Source of the DNA: Formicarius rufipectus
Taxonomy: Eukaryota; Chordata; Aves; Passeriformes; Formicariidae
Length of the DNA: 64,000 nucleotides
Direction of reading: 5' to 3'
Assembly (NCBI GenBank): GCA_013399695.1
Contig: VXAU01004951.1
Span: 438,240 to 502,239, forward strand
Translations under genes and position numbers: made by a program
The notes under the pieces: generated by a model
What the model was told of the DNA's origin: nothing
Database searches by the model: none
The model's input: the letters and a program-made list of their open reading frames with translations, nothing else
Shown here: positions 11,691-22,360 of the stretch, in pieces
Layout of the letters: each line of letters begins with the position of its first letter
Numbering within the stretch: position 1 is the first letter of the stretch

Positions 11691-11699
11691 GTTGAAATC

Positions 11700-13385
11700 A
11701 TTTAACCTTTGTTAAGAGTCAGGCCTTCGATATCTGGTATTTTTGTGTGCAGGAAAAGTTGTTATTCTCAGAAAATACCAGTTAATTGAAACAGAAACCT
11801 GGTGTGGAATTGACCCCGTTTCAACAAGATTTTTCCAGGAAGAGTTTCCCATTTTCAGGTTTAAGTGCCTAGCCAAGCCAGAGAGGTCATACAGGAGTAG
11901 CCTGGAACCTGTGAGCCAAGTTACTCAGCTGGGACTGATGGCATGGAGAAGGAGCCCTATGGGGAAGTCATCCTTCTGAATCAAAGAGAGCAGAGGCTGG
12001 AAAACAGAAGGCTAATGTTCCAGAGGAGCAACTCTAGTTGAGGGTGATATCTTGCTTTTGTATTTGGAGAAGAACGGGGAGCAGGGAAAGCCATTATCCC
12101 ACTGTGGTCTTGGTTCATCTGGGAGTGGAATAGGAATGATTTCTTATTAAGTAGTGTGGGATGGAAGACCAGTTTTCTGCCTACTCCTTCTGAGGACTAG
12201 CATGCAGATTGTCCCAATCTTGTCTCCAAGAAACCACACAGGGCAGGACTGATTTTCAGAGCAAACAGTGGAGAAGTTAACTTCTTGTAATAATAAGGTT
12301 CTTCAGTAGTGTTTCCAGCTAGCATGTAATCTTATAATTATTGGCTTTTGTGCAGGTATAGTATTCCGTCTGTCTTCCCTTCCTCTATATGCATGCAGGC
12401 ATGCACTCTTTCCTATCTTCATCATCTTTAACTAAATTAGAGTGAAATACTTCATTACAGAGACTTTCAGGCATGAGTGTGGGCCCCAGGGAGTTTATTT
12501 TCATACAAATGTATTATGCACAAGGTTGATCTGATCACAGACAATTTGAACTATCTCTGCACCCCCAGGAAAATTCCTTTCATAAATGTAAATGATGTGA
12601 CACTCCAGAGAACAGAAGACAAGACAGAAGGAGAGAAGAAAGAATCTTTGTGCTGATGGAACGGAGATTATGGGCAGCTGCAGAGGTGCTGGGTCTCAAG
12701 TGCAGGGCTAGAGGCTGTCAGGGCTCTTTCATCTGCCCTCTTCCTCCTCTCATAGCTTTTCTATGGAACAGCAAGGTGTTGCAAGGTGCTGGAGGAGGAA
12801 GAGTGATGCATTAAGTATGTTTGAGATTATAATCACTGTTTCCATGGCAACAAGAAAATGCCCTCCATGGCTTTTGTTTGTGTTTTGAGTGAGAAGGTAT
12901 GAAGCGAAGGTTTGTAAACAGAAGGCAGCAGGAAGAGATGCAAGCAGGGGGCTTTGTGGCTCCCCGCCCAAGATACTGAACCACTTCAGAGTGATATCAT
13001 TTGTGGCTTCCTCTGGTGTGCGGGGCTTTCTTCAGTCAAGTTGCACTTCGGCTTTTGGACTTCTGGGATGTGAGAGACAGCAAGAGAGCAAAAAAATGTC
13101 CTTTTCCAGTTTCTTCATTACTGAGCTGCTCAAAAGTTGGTACCTATAGGACTGAGTGCCCTTTTATGGTGAGGAACAGGAGTAAGCTCAACATGCTTCT
13201 CCATGGGATTCCCCAACACTGTACCATCATAGGGAGCCCAGTCCTGATCCTGCAGGGATCTCTCTGGTACAAGTAGTAAGCATGGAGGGCAAGTTAATCT
13301 CCACTTTCACAGAATATTAATCCTCTACTCACAGAAATTCACTGGGCAGAAAGATGCAATGTAACTGACACCACTTTGGCTTCCC
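11700..13385. other. Unique non-coding DNA, nothing recognised
   Basis: No coding exon, RNA gene or clear repeat family. 'cccagtcctgatcctgcagg' at 13238-13257 recalls the terminal arm of an amniote palindromic repeat, but the rest of that element is not visible. Confidence 0.5.
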
Positions 13386-13389
13386 CTCT

Positions 13390-13600
13390 CCAGCACTAGA
13401 GAGAGCCATCTATTATTAAAAACCCTATTAGTCGTCGTAAGATTGTACCACTCCCTCTAACTGTAGCTACAGAGTGTTTTCTAATTGGTTTTTATTACTA
13501 CGCCATCCCTGGGAGCATGTGGAGCTCAAATCCACATTTGCTAAGACATTTGTGTTTGCTCATCCTTGTTGGGGATGCTTTTAGACCATTTAAAGTTTTG
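13390..13600. promoter_or_regulatory. Candidate conserved non-coding element
   Basis: Unique AT-rich sequence with retained CpGs (GTCGTCG at 13431-13437 and TTACTACGCC near 13495) and homeodomain-like cores (CTATTATTAAAAACC, TCTAATTGG). The CpGs in AT-rich context favour constraint. The element ends at an A run near 13612. No target gene is visible. Confidence 0.3.
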
Positions 13601-14889
13601 TCAGGAGGATTAAAAAAAAAGAGGGCAAGAGAGGAGGAAACTAAGGGAGACTGGAAAGGATGTGGAGGATGGAGACAACAAGAGGCAGGACCAAGGGAAC
13701 GAAGTTTGGCCAGTCTCTCCAGCAACTGTCCTGCTGGACAACTGGCTTCTCTGGTCCCTCCAGCAGACAGCTACTCCCATTTTCTTTTTCCCAAAAAGGC
13801 ACACACTCAGTAGGCTCCTCAGTCACTTGAGATATGCTAGTCCAGCTTTGTGGTGCTTGCACACAGAGCAATCCTCTCACCCTGTAAATAGAAGTGGAGT
13901 TTAATGAGAGAGCAGGACAGACTGTGCCCATCAGGCACAGGGCATGGCCAGATAAGTGCACTGACCAGCAACCTTTTGACACATGACTGGTCCCTTCTGT
14001 CACTTCATCCCTCTGTTTTACCATTTACTGTTTTCTTCCACAAACCACTTTGCTCCTTTCTTTTTCTTCCTTTGGTCTTTCCCCAAAATATCTCGCAAGT
14101 CCTGTACAATTCCTGAAAACATTTCCTCTGCATTCCATCATGTGTGCCATTCTCCCTAGGGATTAACAGCCCTGTCCTGTGCCACCCATGTCTCCAGCAG
14201 CAGTGATCTCTCTGGCTTCCCTATTCCCTTTGCTCTGCTGCAACCAGTGTTTGCACAGCTCCATTTGGATGTGCAAGGTTTGCAGGGAGAGATGTGCTGG
14301 CTCTGTGACTAATGTTATTTGGGTAACAGAATGCCACACAAATGCAAAGGTGTTTCAATATTGGGAGCTGGTGAGAAACAGCATAGGTTTTTCTGGTTTT
14401 GAAATGAGTGGTTGTTAAGGAACTCAGCCTGGTGAGACATTTCTAGGAAAGGAAAAAAAAAAAAAGAAAACGAAAACCTTTCTGACCCTTTAATCTCCTA
14501 AATAGTTTTACATGTTTTGGGCTTGGGAGTCCTTAGCAATTGGCAAAAATAAGACTTCTTGTGAAGTATGATCTAACAGCCTTTTGCATGAGCTGCTTAA
14601 GTGGGAAAGTGTAGAGTCACATTCTCTTTGTAGCCATTAAACATGCTGTAAAGGTGCATTACACTTTCTTGATTGAGACAAGGACATTCTGTTTTTTGTG
14701 GTCACTGATTAAGTGAAATTGTTTGTTATGGACAGGCTGTTCATTCATTGATTTCACAGGCATCCCTGCTGCGGATGGAACAGAGGTGGCTTAGCCAGGG
14801 CATCCAGTTGTTCAAGCAGGGCAGCTTACCTGCATGTTTTGATAGTCTTAGAGCATCTGGGAACGGGCACTCACATGTCAGTGAGAGCA
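13601..14889. other. Unique non-coding DNA, nothing recognised
   Basis: Overlapping frames on both strands, the longest 127 codons on the minus strand at 13641-14024, do not resemble known proteins. An A-rich stretch lies near 14451-14475. A donor-like CATGCAG|GTAAGC exists on the minus strand near 14826 without an acceptor. Confidence 0.5.
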
Positions 14890-15205
14890 AATGAATGTTT
14901 TTTCAGGGATTAACCCCCAGCGAGGCACTCTGGGGCTCCTCACACAGGCAGTGAAAAGACTCGGCTCTGCCTGCTGTGTGCGGGCTGGCAGGGCGCGCTC
15001 GCACTGGGAACTCTGGCAGGTTTCCCTGCCTTCTCATGCAGTCTCCTGCTGAGTCTACTGGGTAAACAGGTTTCTCCCTTTCCTCTCTGGAAGGGACCGT
15101 TTCAGCCTGCTTCGCTTCGCCTGTCAGTGTTTCACTTAAGCGCACAGAGGATGTTACTCTTCCTGTGGTGCCTGTTGTGCTAATGGGATACATTTAAAGC
15201 CAACT
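14890..15205. promoter_or_regulatory. CpG-enriched block, possible promoter or regulatory element
   Basis: By eye this is one of the few places in the window with clustered CpGs: GGCGCGCTCGCAC near 14993-15005, CTTCGCTTCGCC near 15110-15121, plus CCAGCGAGG, ACTCGGC, GTGCGGG and AAGCGCAC. The surroundings are CpG-poor. There is no TATA box or defined transcript, and a 96-codon minus-strand frame (14903-15193) has no domain. It could be a small unmethylated island, a conserved enhancer, or the GC-rich remnant of an unrecognised repeat. Confidence 0.3.
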
Positions 15206-15539
15206 CCACTGTAATTTCCTTTTCCTTAGGGAGAGGGGGGGAAAGTACTTTCTCCTCGTAGCTACATCCCTGCTGCTCACTTTGTGTCTATCTCTCAGTC
15301 TGCAGCATGCTCATTTCTCTCCCAGATCCTGAGAAATGCCAGGAGGTGGGGAAGCCCTGGAGGAACCCTTATAGATGCACTGCTGCTTTGCACCACCCAA
15401 TATAGGCTAAGCCTCATCTCCTCTCCCTGCAGTGACCCCAGTCAAGGTCTCTCCCTGGAGCCCATTGTTTTTTCGTGACGCTGGACCATGCAGCCTATAG
15501 CAGGCTGAACCTTCAACTGGAAATCACCCAGTACAGAAG

Positions 15540-15680
15540 CTTGTGGTATAATTCTTTAATGAGGGCATGTTGCCCAGCATGTCATATGAAAGTGCTGCCG
15601 TTTGGATTGGATTTTGTAGGTTCTGACCCCAGTGCTGGCATTTACTGTATCAAATCATTTGTGAGGTTCACATAACAGCA
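15540..15680. promoter_or_regulatory. Candidate conserved non-coding element
   Basis: Unique sequence with GGTATAATTCTTTAATGAGG and an AAATCATTTGTGAGG segment in moderately AT-rich context, lacking repeats and coding frames. Judged on texture only. Confidence 0.2.
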
Positions 15681-17334
15681 CGGGACTCCTTCCCCACATA
15701 ATGTTGTGGCAGTGGCACTGGCTGAGATGGAGGGTTGCTCTCAGGGCATAAAGGAAAGAAAGCTGCTGACAGGGCTTTCCCCCAAGGGTCCCATAGTCCC
15801 TGTGATTTAGTTCCCCCTCAATCCAAAAATCCTGTGTCTGCCTTCAGGGTTTACGGAGAAACTTGACTGCTTGCTGGGACACCCAGGGCTGGCTGAGATG
15901 GATGGGCAGCTAGGGGAGGGAGTGTTGTTTTTCTGTCTGAACAGTTGATGTTTTTCTGTTGTGTGGGTTGGAATATGTTGCTGGATTTGATTTTGCTTTG
16001 CTGTATTGTTGTTTGTTCAATAGCTTGGGGGGTTGTATATAGCATTGAAATGGTTGGGACCTGCAAGGGGAGGGGATTTTTTTTTTTTTTTTGCATTTAA
16101 AGAGAAATCAAAATAGATGAGACATTTTTTTTCTTAATCAAAGATCACACCTAAATCAAATGCTTTAGACTTCACTCTTCTCCTATTCCCCACTTCCCAC
16201 TATTCTCCCCCTCCTACACATATATAAAGTTCAGCTATTTGGGAATGCAACTGAGAGTTTCCTACTGTCTGGTAAGCATGAACAAAACATCTTTTCCTTT
16301 CTCTTTTAAAAAACCCCAACCTACAAGGTGAAGCATATTCATGCTTCCTGAGGCTGTTCAGTAGCTGGCACTCCTCTCTAACTACAGTGTAGGTTATTTT
16401 TGAATTACCCTAAACAGACAGTTCCCCCACTCAGAGGTCAAGGTCAGTGCAATGATCCCCATGTCCCTCTGTTGGCACTTCCCCGGTGGGAGTGATTTTA
16501 GCCCACACTCCTCTCCTGTTCCTACTCCCTACAGCCTGTTATTAAACAAGGACAAGTGGGTAGCTTGTCTGTGTCTGTGTGTGAGAGCACGACTCTGTCA
16601 CCTGATGCATACAGATGGCTTATTAACCAATTAATTCATAGGACTAAATTGGTTAAATCAAACTAAATGACACCCAATTGCTGTACAAGGGTAGAAATGG
16701 ATTGGAATAAGTGTTTCTTAAATGCCAGCCTCGTTGAGCAAAGGAATGAGTAGTAGAGGGAGGAGGGGAGCTTATGGAGGAGCGGGGACAACAGCAGACA
16801 CTGGCAGGCAGCATGAGCAGAGCCATCCAGGCCATCACGTCCTAGGGAAGGAAGTGGCTCATGAACGCATGGCAGTTTGTGCTGCCAAGAAATCAGATCA
16901 CTCTTTTTCCTGATGATACTTTAGGGCTGAGAATGCCTCTGGAAAGGGAGTTCTAGCCACAGCCCCAGTCTGTGTTCTGGGCAAAAGGAGGTGTCTTCTC
17001 AGGTCTCAGCCTTTGATTGAAGCACGGATCATTTACTGAGCTATTATTTTTGTTTACAGCATGAACTGTTATTGTTAATTTGCCTCAGGAATGAAGGTTG
17101 AATTTTTCAGAAGTTCAGTCTACCTCCTCCTCTACTTGAAGTGCATAGGAGCAGTTATGTTCAGCATCCTGGAAACTGTGGGTTTTTGTCCTCTGTGTAA
17201 CGGGACCCTCAGGATTGGCCTCAAGAACTACACATGGCTGTAATGCTGCTGTCTGCCTCACTGCAGCAGTATCACCAGTTGCTTGAAGGTGCTTTTCTTT
17301 ATATTTTCCCTTGGTGGCATTATTTATTTGAGGG
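15681..17334. other. Unique non-coding DNA with a T16 run, nothing else recognised
   Basis: A homopolymer of 16 T lies at 16077-16092. A TATATAAAG box near 16220 is followed about 50 bases later by CTG|GTAAGC, which could suggest a promoter and donor, but no other support exists. Small frames here have no domains. Confidence 0.5.
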
Positions 17335-18258
17335 TGCAGATAGATTAACCTTGGCTGGCTGCTGCATGATCACAAAGGCACCCTATCACTTGTCCTCAGC
17401 AGGACAGGAAAAGATGACTTACTAATTACTGTCACTGGCAAAACAGACTAAACTTGGGAAAATTAATTTAATTTATTGCCAATTAATAACAGAGTATGAT
17501 AGTGAGAAATTAGAACAAAATGAAAAGCATCTTCCCCCAGCCCTCCCTTCTTTCCAGTCTCAGCTTCACTCCCAGCTTCTCTCCCTCTTTCACGAGCAGC
17601 AAGGGGGAAGAGGGAATGTGAGTTGCTGTCAGTCCAAAACACTTTGTTCTGCCACTCCTTCCTGCTCAAGTTCTTTCCCTGTTGCAGTGTAGGGTCCCTC
17701 CCGTGGGAGGCAGTCCTTCATGAACTACTTCAATGTGAGTCTTTCTCATGGGGTACAGTTCTTCAGGAACAGACAGCTTCAGCATGCATTCCCCCCTGGG
17801 CTGCAGCTTCTGCCAGAAAGCTTGCTCCTGTGTAGGCTCCACTCCATGGCCACAGCTCCTGCCAGGAGCTTGCTCCACCAGGGGTTTTTCAGGGCCTGCT
17901 GCTTCCTTCAAGGCATATCCACCTGCTGCATTGTGGGGTCCTCCTGAGGCTGCAGAGGAATCTGCTCCACTGCTTAGAGCACGTTCTTCCCTCCCTCTTC
18001 CCTGACCTTGGTGTCTGCAGGGCTCTTTGCCTCACATTTTCTTCTCTCACAGCTGCTGCACTGTGGTTTTTTGCTCTTAATTATGTTAACACAGAGGCAC
18101 TACCAACATCACTGCAGGGGTCAGCTTTTGGACAGCAGCTCCATCTTAGAACCACCTAACCAGGCTCTGTCCAACATGGAAGAAGCTTCTCCTGTCTTCT
18201 CACAGAAGCCGCATCTGCAGCCTCCCTTCCCCCTCAACCTTGCCACATAAACTCAACA
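17335..18258 (-). mobile_element. Solo LTR of an avian endogenous retrovirus (ERVL-like), degraded
   Basis: The order of blocks matches a long LTR that I know as abundant in bird genomes, read on the minus strand from about 18258 to 17335. The U3 end (complement of 'cttgccacataaactcaaca') is followed by an AT-rich TATA-like box (about 18076-18083) and a run of imperfect repeats around 'cctgccaggagcttgctcc'. Then come the poly(A) signal AATAAA (complement at 17472-17477) and a terminal block containing the complement of 'attactgtcactggcaaaac'. A segment near the 3' end, around 17390-17410, appears deleted relative to the family. No gag, pol or env sequence flanks it, so it is a solo LTR left by recombination. 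Clear target-site duplications are not visible. Small frames inside it are not genes. Assignment to class III (ERVL) is from memory and less certain than its LTR nature. Confidence 0.8.
17472..17477 (-). terminator. LTR polyadenylation signal AATAAA
   Basis: AATAAA reads on the minus strand within the LTR, in the A/T-rich block that precedes its terminal segment. It would be the polyadenylation signal of the ancestral provirus. A minus-strand transcript crossing it could still use it. Confidence 0.55.
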
Positions 18259-20424
18259 AAGTAGGTTTCAAGAGACTTTGTTGTTCTGCATAGGACAGCA
18301 CCTCTTGGTTTTTTCCATACTGAACGCTGACCTTTCGCTCTGTGTTGTGATGTAGAAGATGGACTTGCTAGGATTAACTGAATGACTGGGAGTGGGAGGT
18401 ATTTCCCCTGATCCCAGTTCAATTTAACAACTATTGTGATATGTAAGAGTCATAACCTAATTTGGAGCAGTGGAGGGAGTACAAAAGGAAGCATACAAAA
18501 GGCAAGAGTTGTGCATCAGAAACTATTCCGATCCAATAGTGTTTTATGTTGCAGTTTGAATATTTTGCCTGCCTCAAGGCTATACCTCATACCACCATAT
18601 CAAAGTTTAGTTCACTTATTCTATTCTACTAGAGCTGATAATCTGAGGGAGTTTTCCTGGCTGTTTCCCTTGACATAAGCAACATCTTGCTAGTCATGAA
18701 CAAGGGAGTCTCTGGCTCCCCTTAAGGTGTAGTAGGCAGAGATGATCCATGTGGGAATATGGAAGATGCCAAGGTATAAGCACTTCCACGAGGCAGAGTC
18801 ATCTAGCAAGAGTTTATGGCAGGTTCCTGCTAGCGGCATCTTTGTTCAGCATGACCTAGGCTAGAATCTTCTGTTGATTATCCACCTTGTTGTCACTTGG
18901 TGAATGCTGTCTGCCTCAAGCAGCACTGGAAAACTACTCATGAGACCAAGGGCATGATGATCAGGGGCCACTGGTGGTGCCTACTTATGGAACTGGGACA
19001 GTTGCTTCTTCATGGTGAGCAGGCACCTGAGGTTTACTTTGGGTTGGTGCTGTCTAGGAGGCAGTTGGACTTGCTGTGTGCTGGGTAGGGGCAGTGTTTG
19101 TCTGGTAGAGGACACTCTGTTGCATGAAATAGCATCTTTGACAGTGCTTGTAGCAGAATAAAGGGGTGAATCCTTTAATGTGGGGCAGGAGTGGAAGTTC
19201 AACTTTAGTGGTTATCACCAGGACTAGCCGAGAAAAGAATGACAGCTCCCTTTATCAAACCCTGCAAAAATCAGTGCACTTGCAGCACATTTCAATACAC
19301 AGTGAGAAACAAAATCTCACAGCCCAGCACATGTGCACACAGAGTACATGCACACTGAGTACATGCACAAAGCACATGCATACAGAGTTTTTTTTTAAAG
19401 CACGTGCACAGCTCTGGCACGTCCACTTGTACAGCATTAGCAAATGACACACAGGCATAGCCTGAAACATATGCGTTCATGGAGTACAGCCCATTAAAAA
19501 TGAAACCTGTGCATTTGCAAAACTGCCAAGTACACATTCACCAGCACCCTAATACTAGCTGTGGATAACCACCAAACAAACACATGCCTCACTATTATGT
19601 CAGTGTTAAAATTGCTCTTCTTCAGTTGCTGCAGCAAGATAAATTCTCCAAACCCATCATGCTGCGGCATCTTTTTCAAGGCTGAAGTACATGGAGGGTG
19701 TATAAAATATTGAATCGTTTAGGGGATTTTCTTTTTTTTTCTTTTCTTTTTTTTTTTTGTGAAAGAAGAATAGGATTTATGCTTTGGCCAGTGGCAGAGT
19801 GAATGTTTTGTGTGCTGAAGTCAGGACCACTGCTCTACAGCATTTGATGTGTATATTTTGTGGCCTTTTTACCCCCTTTCTGTCCCTTTAGAATCATGAT
19901 CCAGAGTAATTTTTTACTCTTAGAGCAGAGTGTACTCAAAGAGCTGTAAAACATACTTTGCCGCCCTTTCATTAACATTTGTCCTAGCAAGATCCCTCAC
20001 TTTCCCTTGTCCTTAGTAACCCTTGGTGTTCCTGCAAAAACAGTCTGAGGAAGGGGTTACTTTCACCTACTTCCAGAAGTGAAGTAGTATGTGATTCCTG
20101 CCAAGTGAGAAATGATCTGAGACCAAATTTAGCCATGCACGCCCAGACAAGCTGGACCTCTCAAGTCTTCTGTGTGGGACTATGTTTTTCATCCCTTCAG
20201 TGCTCTAGCCCACGTACCTGTTCCTTGGAGGCTCTAATCATGCACAGTGATTAATTGGCTAAGTACACTACTTCACAGCCTGTGTGTTGTGTTGGTCTGT
20301 TTTAGCTGGGAGTAACTTTTTATGGTTTCAAAATGTCCCTTTTAGGAGAGTGGGATGGCATGTGGTCAGGGCAGGTTGTTGCCTCAAGCTCTGTAATGTA
20401 CCATGGTCAGGCTGTGCATAGATT
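18259..20424. other. Unique non-coding DNA with two simple repeats
   Basis: A degenerate tandem array of ACATGCACA-like units, roughly 15-18 bases each, spans 19327-19387 and explains the cysteine- and histidine-rich frames there. A T-rich tract spans 19726-19759. Nothing else is recognised. Confidence 0.6.
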
Positions 20425-20545
20425 GCATCCCTTTCCCATGCCTCAGTTTCCTCATCCCTTCTGGAGCAATAGCAGTGCTGATTCATCTCAGAAGGAGCTA
20501 GAAAGGCTGATTCATTAGTATTAGAAAGTGCTTTGAGGTCTCTGG
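20425..20545 (+). mobile_element. MIR-type SINE relic
   Basis: 'atgcctcagtttcctcatcc' near 20438 is the hallmark of the MIR core, and 'gaaagtgctttgaggtct' near 20523 matches its 3' part in the expected order. The segment between is diverged. Confidence 0.6.
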
Positions 20546-20661
20546 TAGACAGATAAGCCACTGCTATCCTCTGAGCTGTTTTCCCCTCTCCACCCCGTTT
20601 AAAATGATCTGGACTGTCTTGAAGTCTGAAGTAGACACAGGTTGATATCAGCACACAGTCT

Positions 20662-20715
20662 CTTTGTTTGTTTGGGTTTTTTGTTTTGTTTGTTTGTTTG
20701 TTTGTTTTTTCTTTT
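20662..20715. repeat. (TTTG)n low-complexity tract with GGG step
   Basis: TTTG/TTTTG units with an internal GGGTTTTTTG. The same composite pattern recurs at 40264-40300 and 50703-50848. Confidence 0.9.
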
Positions 20716-22179
20716 ATTAGCACAGCTCTGACTGTACATGGGCATGGAGTACATATTCTTTTATTGTTTCTGTGGTCCAGAACAGAACTGCTTTAGACAC
20801 AAAGCAGGCAAGGGTAATAAGAGAAGACAACAATTTAATTAAGAAGAAAGAAGAAAAAGAACTCTCTTTTATTGCAAAAATGGAAAGGCTGAGGGGTCTT
20901 GTTGATGTTTCTCAGTGTAGTTAGGTAGGTCTGTTATTGCCAGACTGAGAAAGAAAACAAAAAGATGTTTAAGTTCACATAAGCAACAGGAAGTTTTTTA
21001 TGATTCTGTGAGTTGTATGATAGCCCAGTGGTCTTTAGTCTGCACTACTTTATTACATTCAGAAATGTAGCTTGGACACCTGTACAACCATTTTCCTCAG
21101 CCATTCTGCATTTGCAGTTGGCAGTACTCACGTGATGAAATGATTATCAAGTTTGGAAATGGCATTGCCATTAGGTTGGATAGCAGAGATCCTCTTAGAA
21201 CTCCTTGTCTTCAGGTTGAGTGGCACCAGAAGGATCAACAAGGATCTAAGTAAGTGAGAAAATGTAGTATGTGAAATTCTGTGGATGTCTTGATAATCTC
21301 CTTTCTTCCCCATCCCAAGGATGGGAAATTCTTTTGAGGAAACCATGTCAGGACTCAGCTTGAGAGAGAAATACAGTTCCTTCAGCTTCCCTGCCCCTCC
21401 CTGGGAAGCTTAGGAGAAGGAAGGAATTGGAAAACTGGAAGATTATAAGAAAGAAAATCAAAGGTGGGTCCTCAGACAACATCCTGTTAATATCTTCTGA
21501 ATGCTCAGCACTCCTGCAAGTAAGTCCCCTGAGACAACAAGGAGCACTGAAAGTGCCTCCATGAGATCAGATCTCTTGAGCCAGGAATGTCCTTTAATTC
21601 ATTAATGTTATGGTGCAAAAAGAGGAAAAATATCCCCTCTTAGGGCTTTTCTGCCCTCATCCTTGAAAGATATAGCTGGACTCAGATATATAATCATGTC
21701 CAGACAATGAGAGGTACATTCAGAGCAAATATATGTCTAAATGTTCATTCCCTAACTTTGAGTATTTGTTTAGTTGGGGTTTGTCACTTTTCTATGACCT
21801 TTAACAAACTATGTGTTTTGGCAGTAAACACAAAAGTTTACAGTAAAATGGCAGGGGTGGTGAGGCTTGGGGTTGGGAGAAGGGCACATCTTTTTATGCT
21901 AATCAACCTATTTTGGTCTGAAAATATGTCATCAGGATTTTATATCTGTGGGGATAGTTTTTAAAGTAAAACAATATTTAAGTATGTATTGTTTTTTGAT
22001 CAAGTCAGAGATAAAGAAGTGGTGACTTTCCCCTTTATTGGGAATTGCCTATTAGTGCTGCCTTGCTTTGTGATAGCTTTGGAGCACATTGTATTTTCTC
22101 AAAGCACAGGATGACTCCAGGGACAGATACAAAATTTCAGTTGTAAGGAAGAGGAGGGACTGCCGTGCATCTGAGATGC
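20716..22179. other. Unique non-coding DNA, nothing recognised
   Basis: No gene-like frames beyond 85 codons, no RNA gene and no clear repeat family. Confidence 0.55.
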
Positions 22180-22360
22180 AGGAGGCCTAGATGCTGCTCT
22201 CTTCAGTGCCATGAGGTTCTCCTGTGACCTTGTGGAAAGTGTTTGGATTATTTTGCAGTTGGTTTTCCCTATTTGTGAGCTAGAGAGGGTACAACTAATG
22301 TATTAGTGATGTTGTGAGGATAAACTGAATCAAATCTGTGAAACTCTGCAGTGAAGTGGT
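22180..22360 (+). mobile_element. MIR/L2-type SINE relic
   Basis: 'cctgtgaccttgtggaaag', 'ggttttccctatttgtgagc' and 'gatgttgtgaggataaact' occur in MIR order with plausible spacing on the plus strand. It is an old, diverged copy, and its ends are approximate. Confidence 0.65.

Noticed and set aside
14815..14850. Minus-strand CATGCAG|GTAAGC as another recursive site
   Set aside because: No pyrimidine tract or branch point precedes it, so it is only a donor-like string.
16215..16280. TATATAAAG box with a CTG|GTAAGC donor about 50 bases downstream, suggestive of a first exon
   Set aside because: No initiator, CpG enrichment or supporting frame. TATA-like strings are common in AT-rich DNA.
17463..18250. 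Several 60-85 codon frames on both strands
   Set aside because: They lie inside the solo LTR, which is non-coding.
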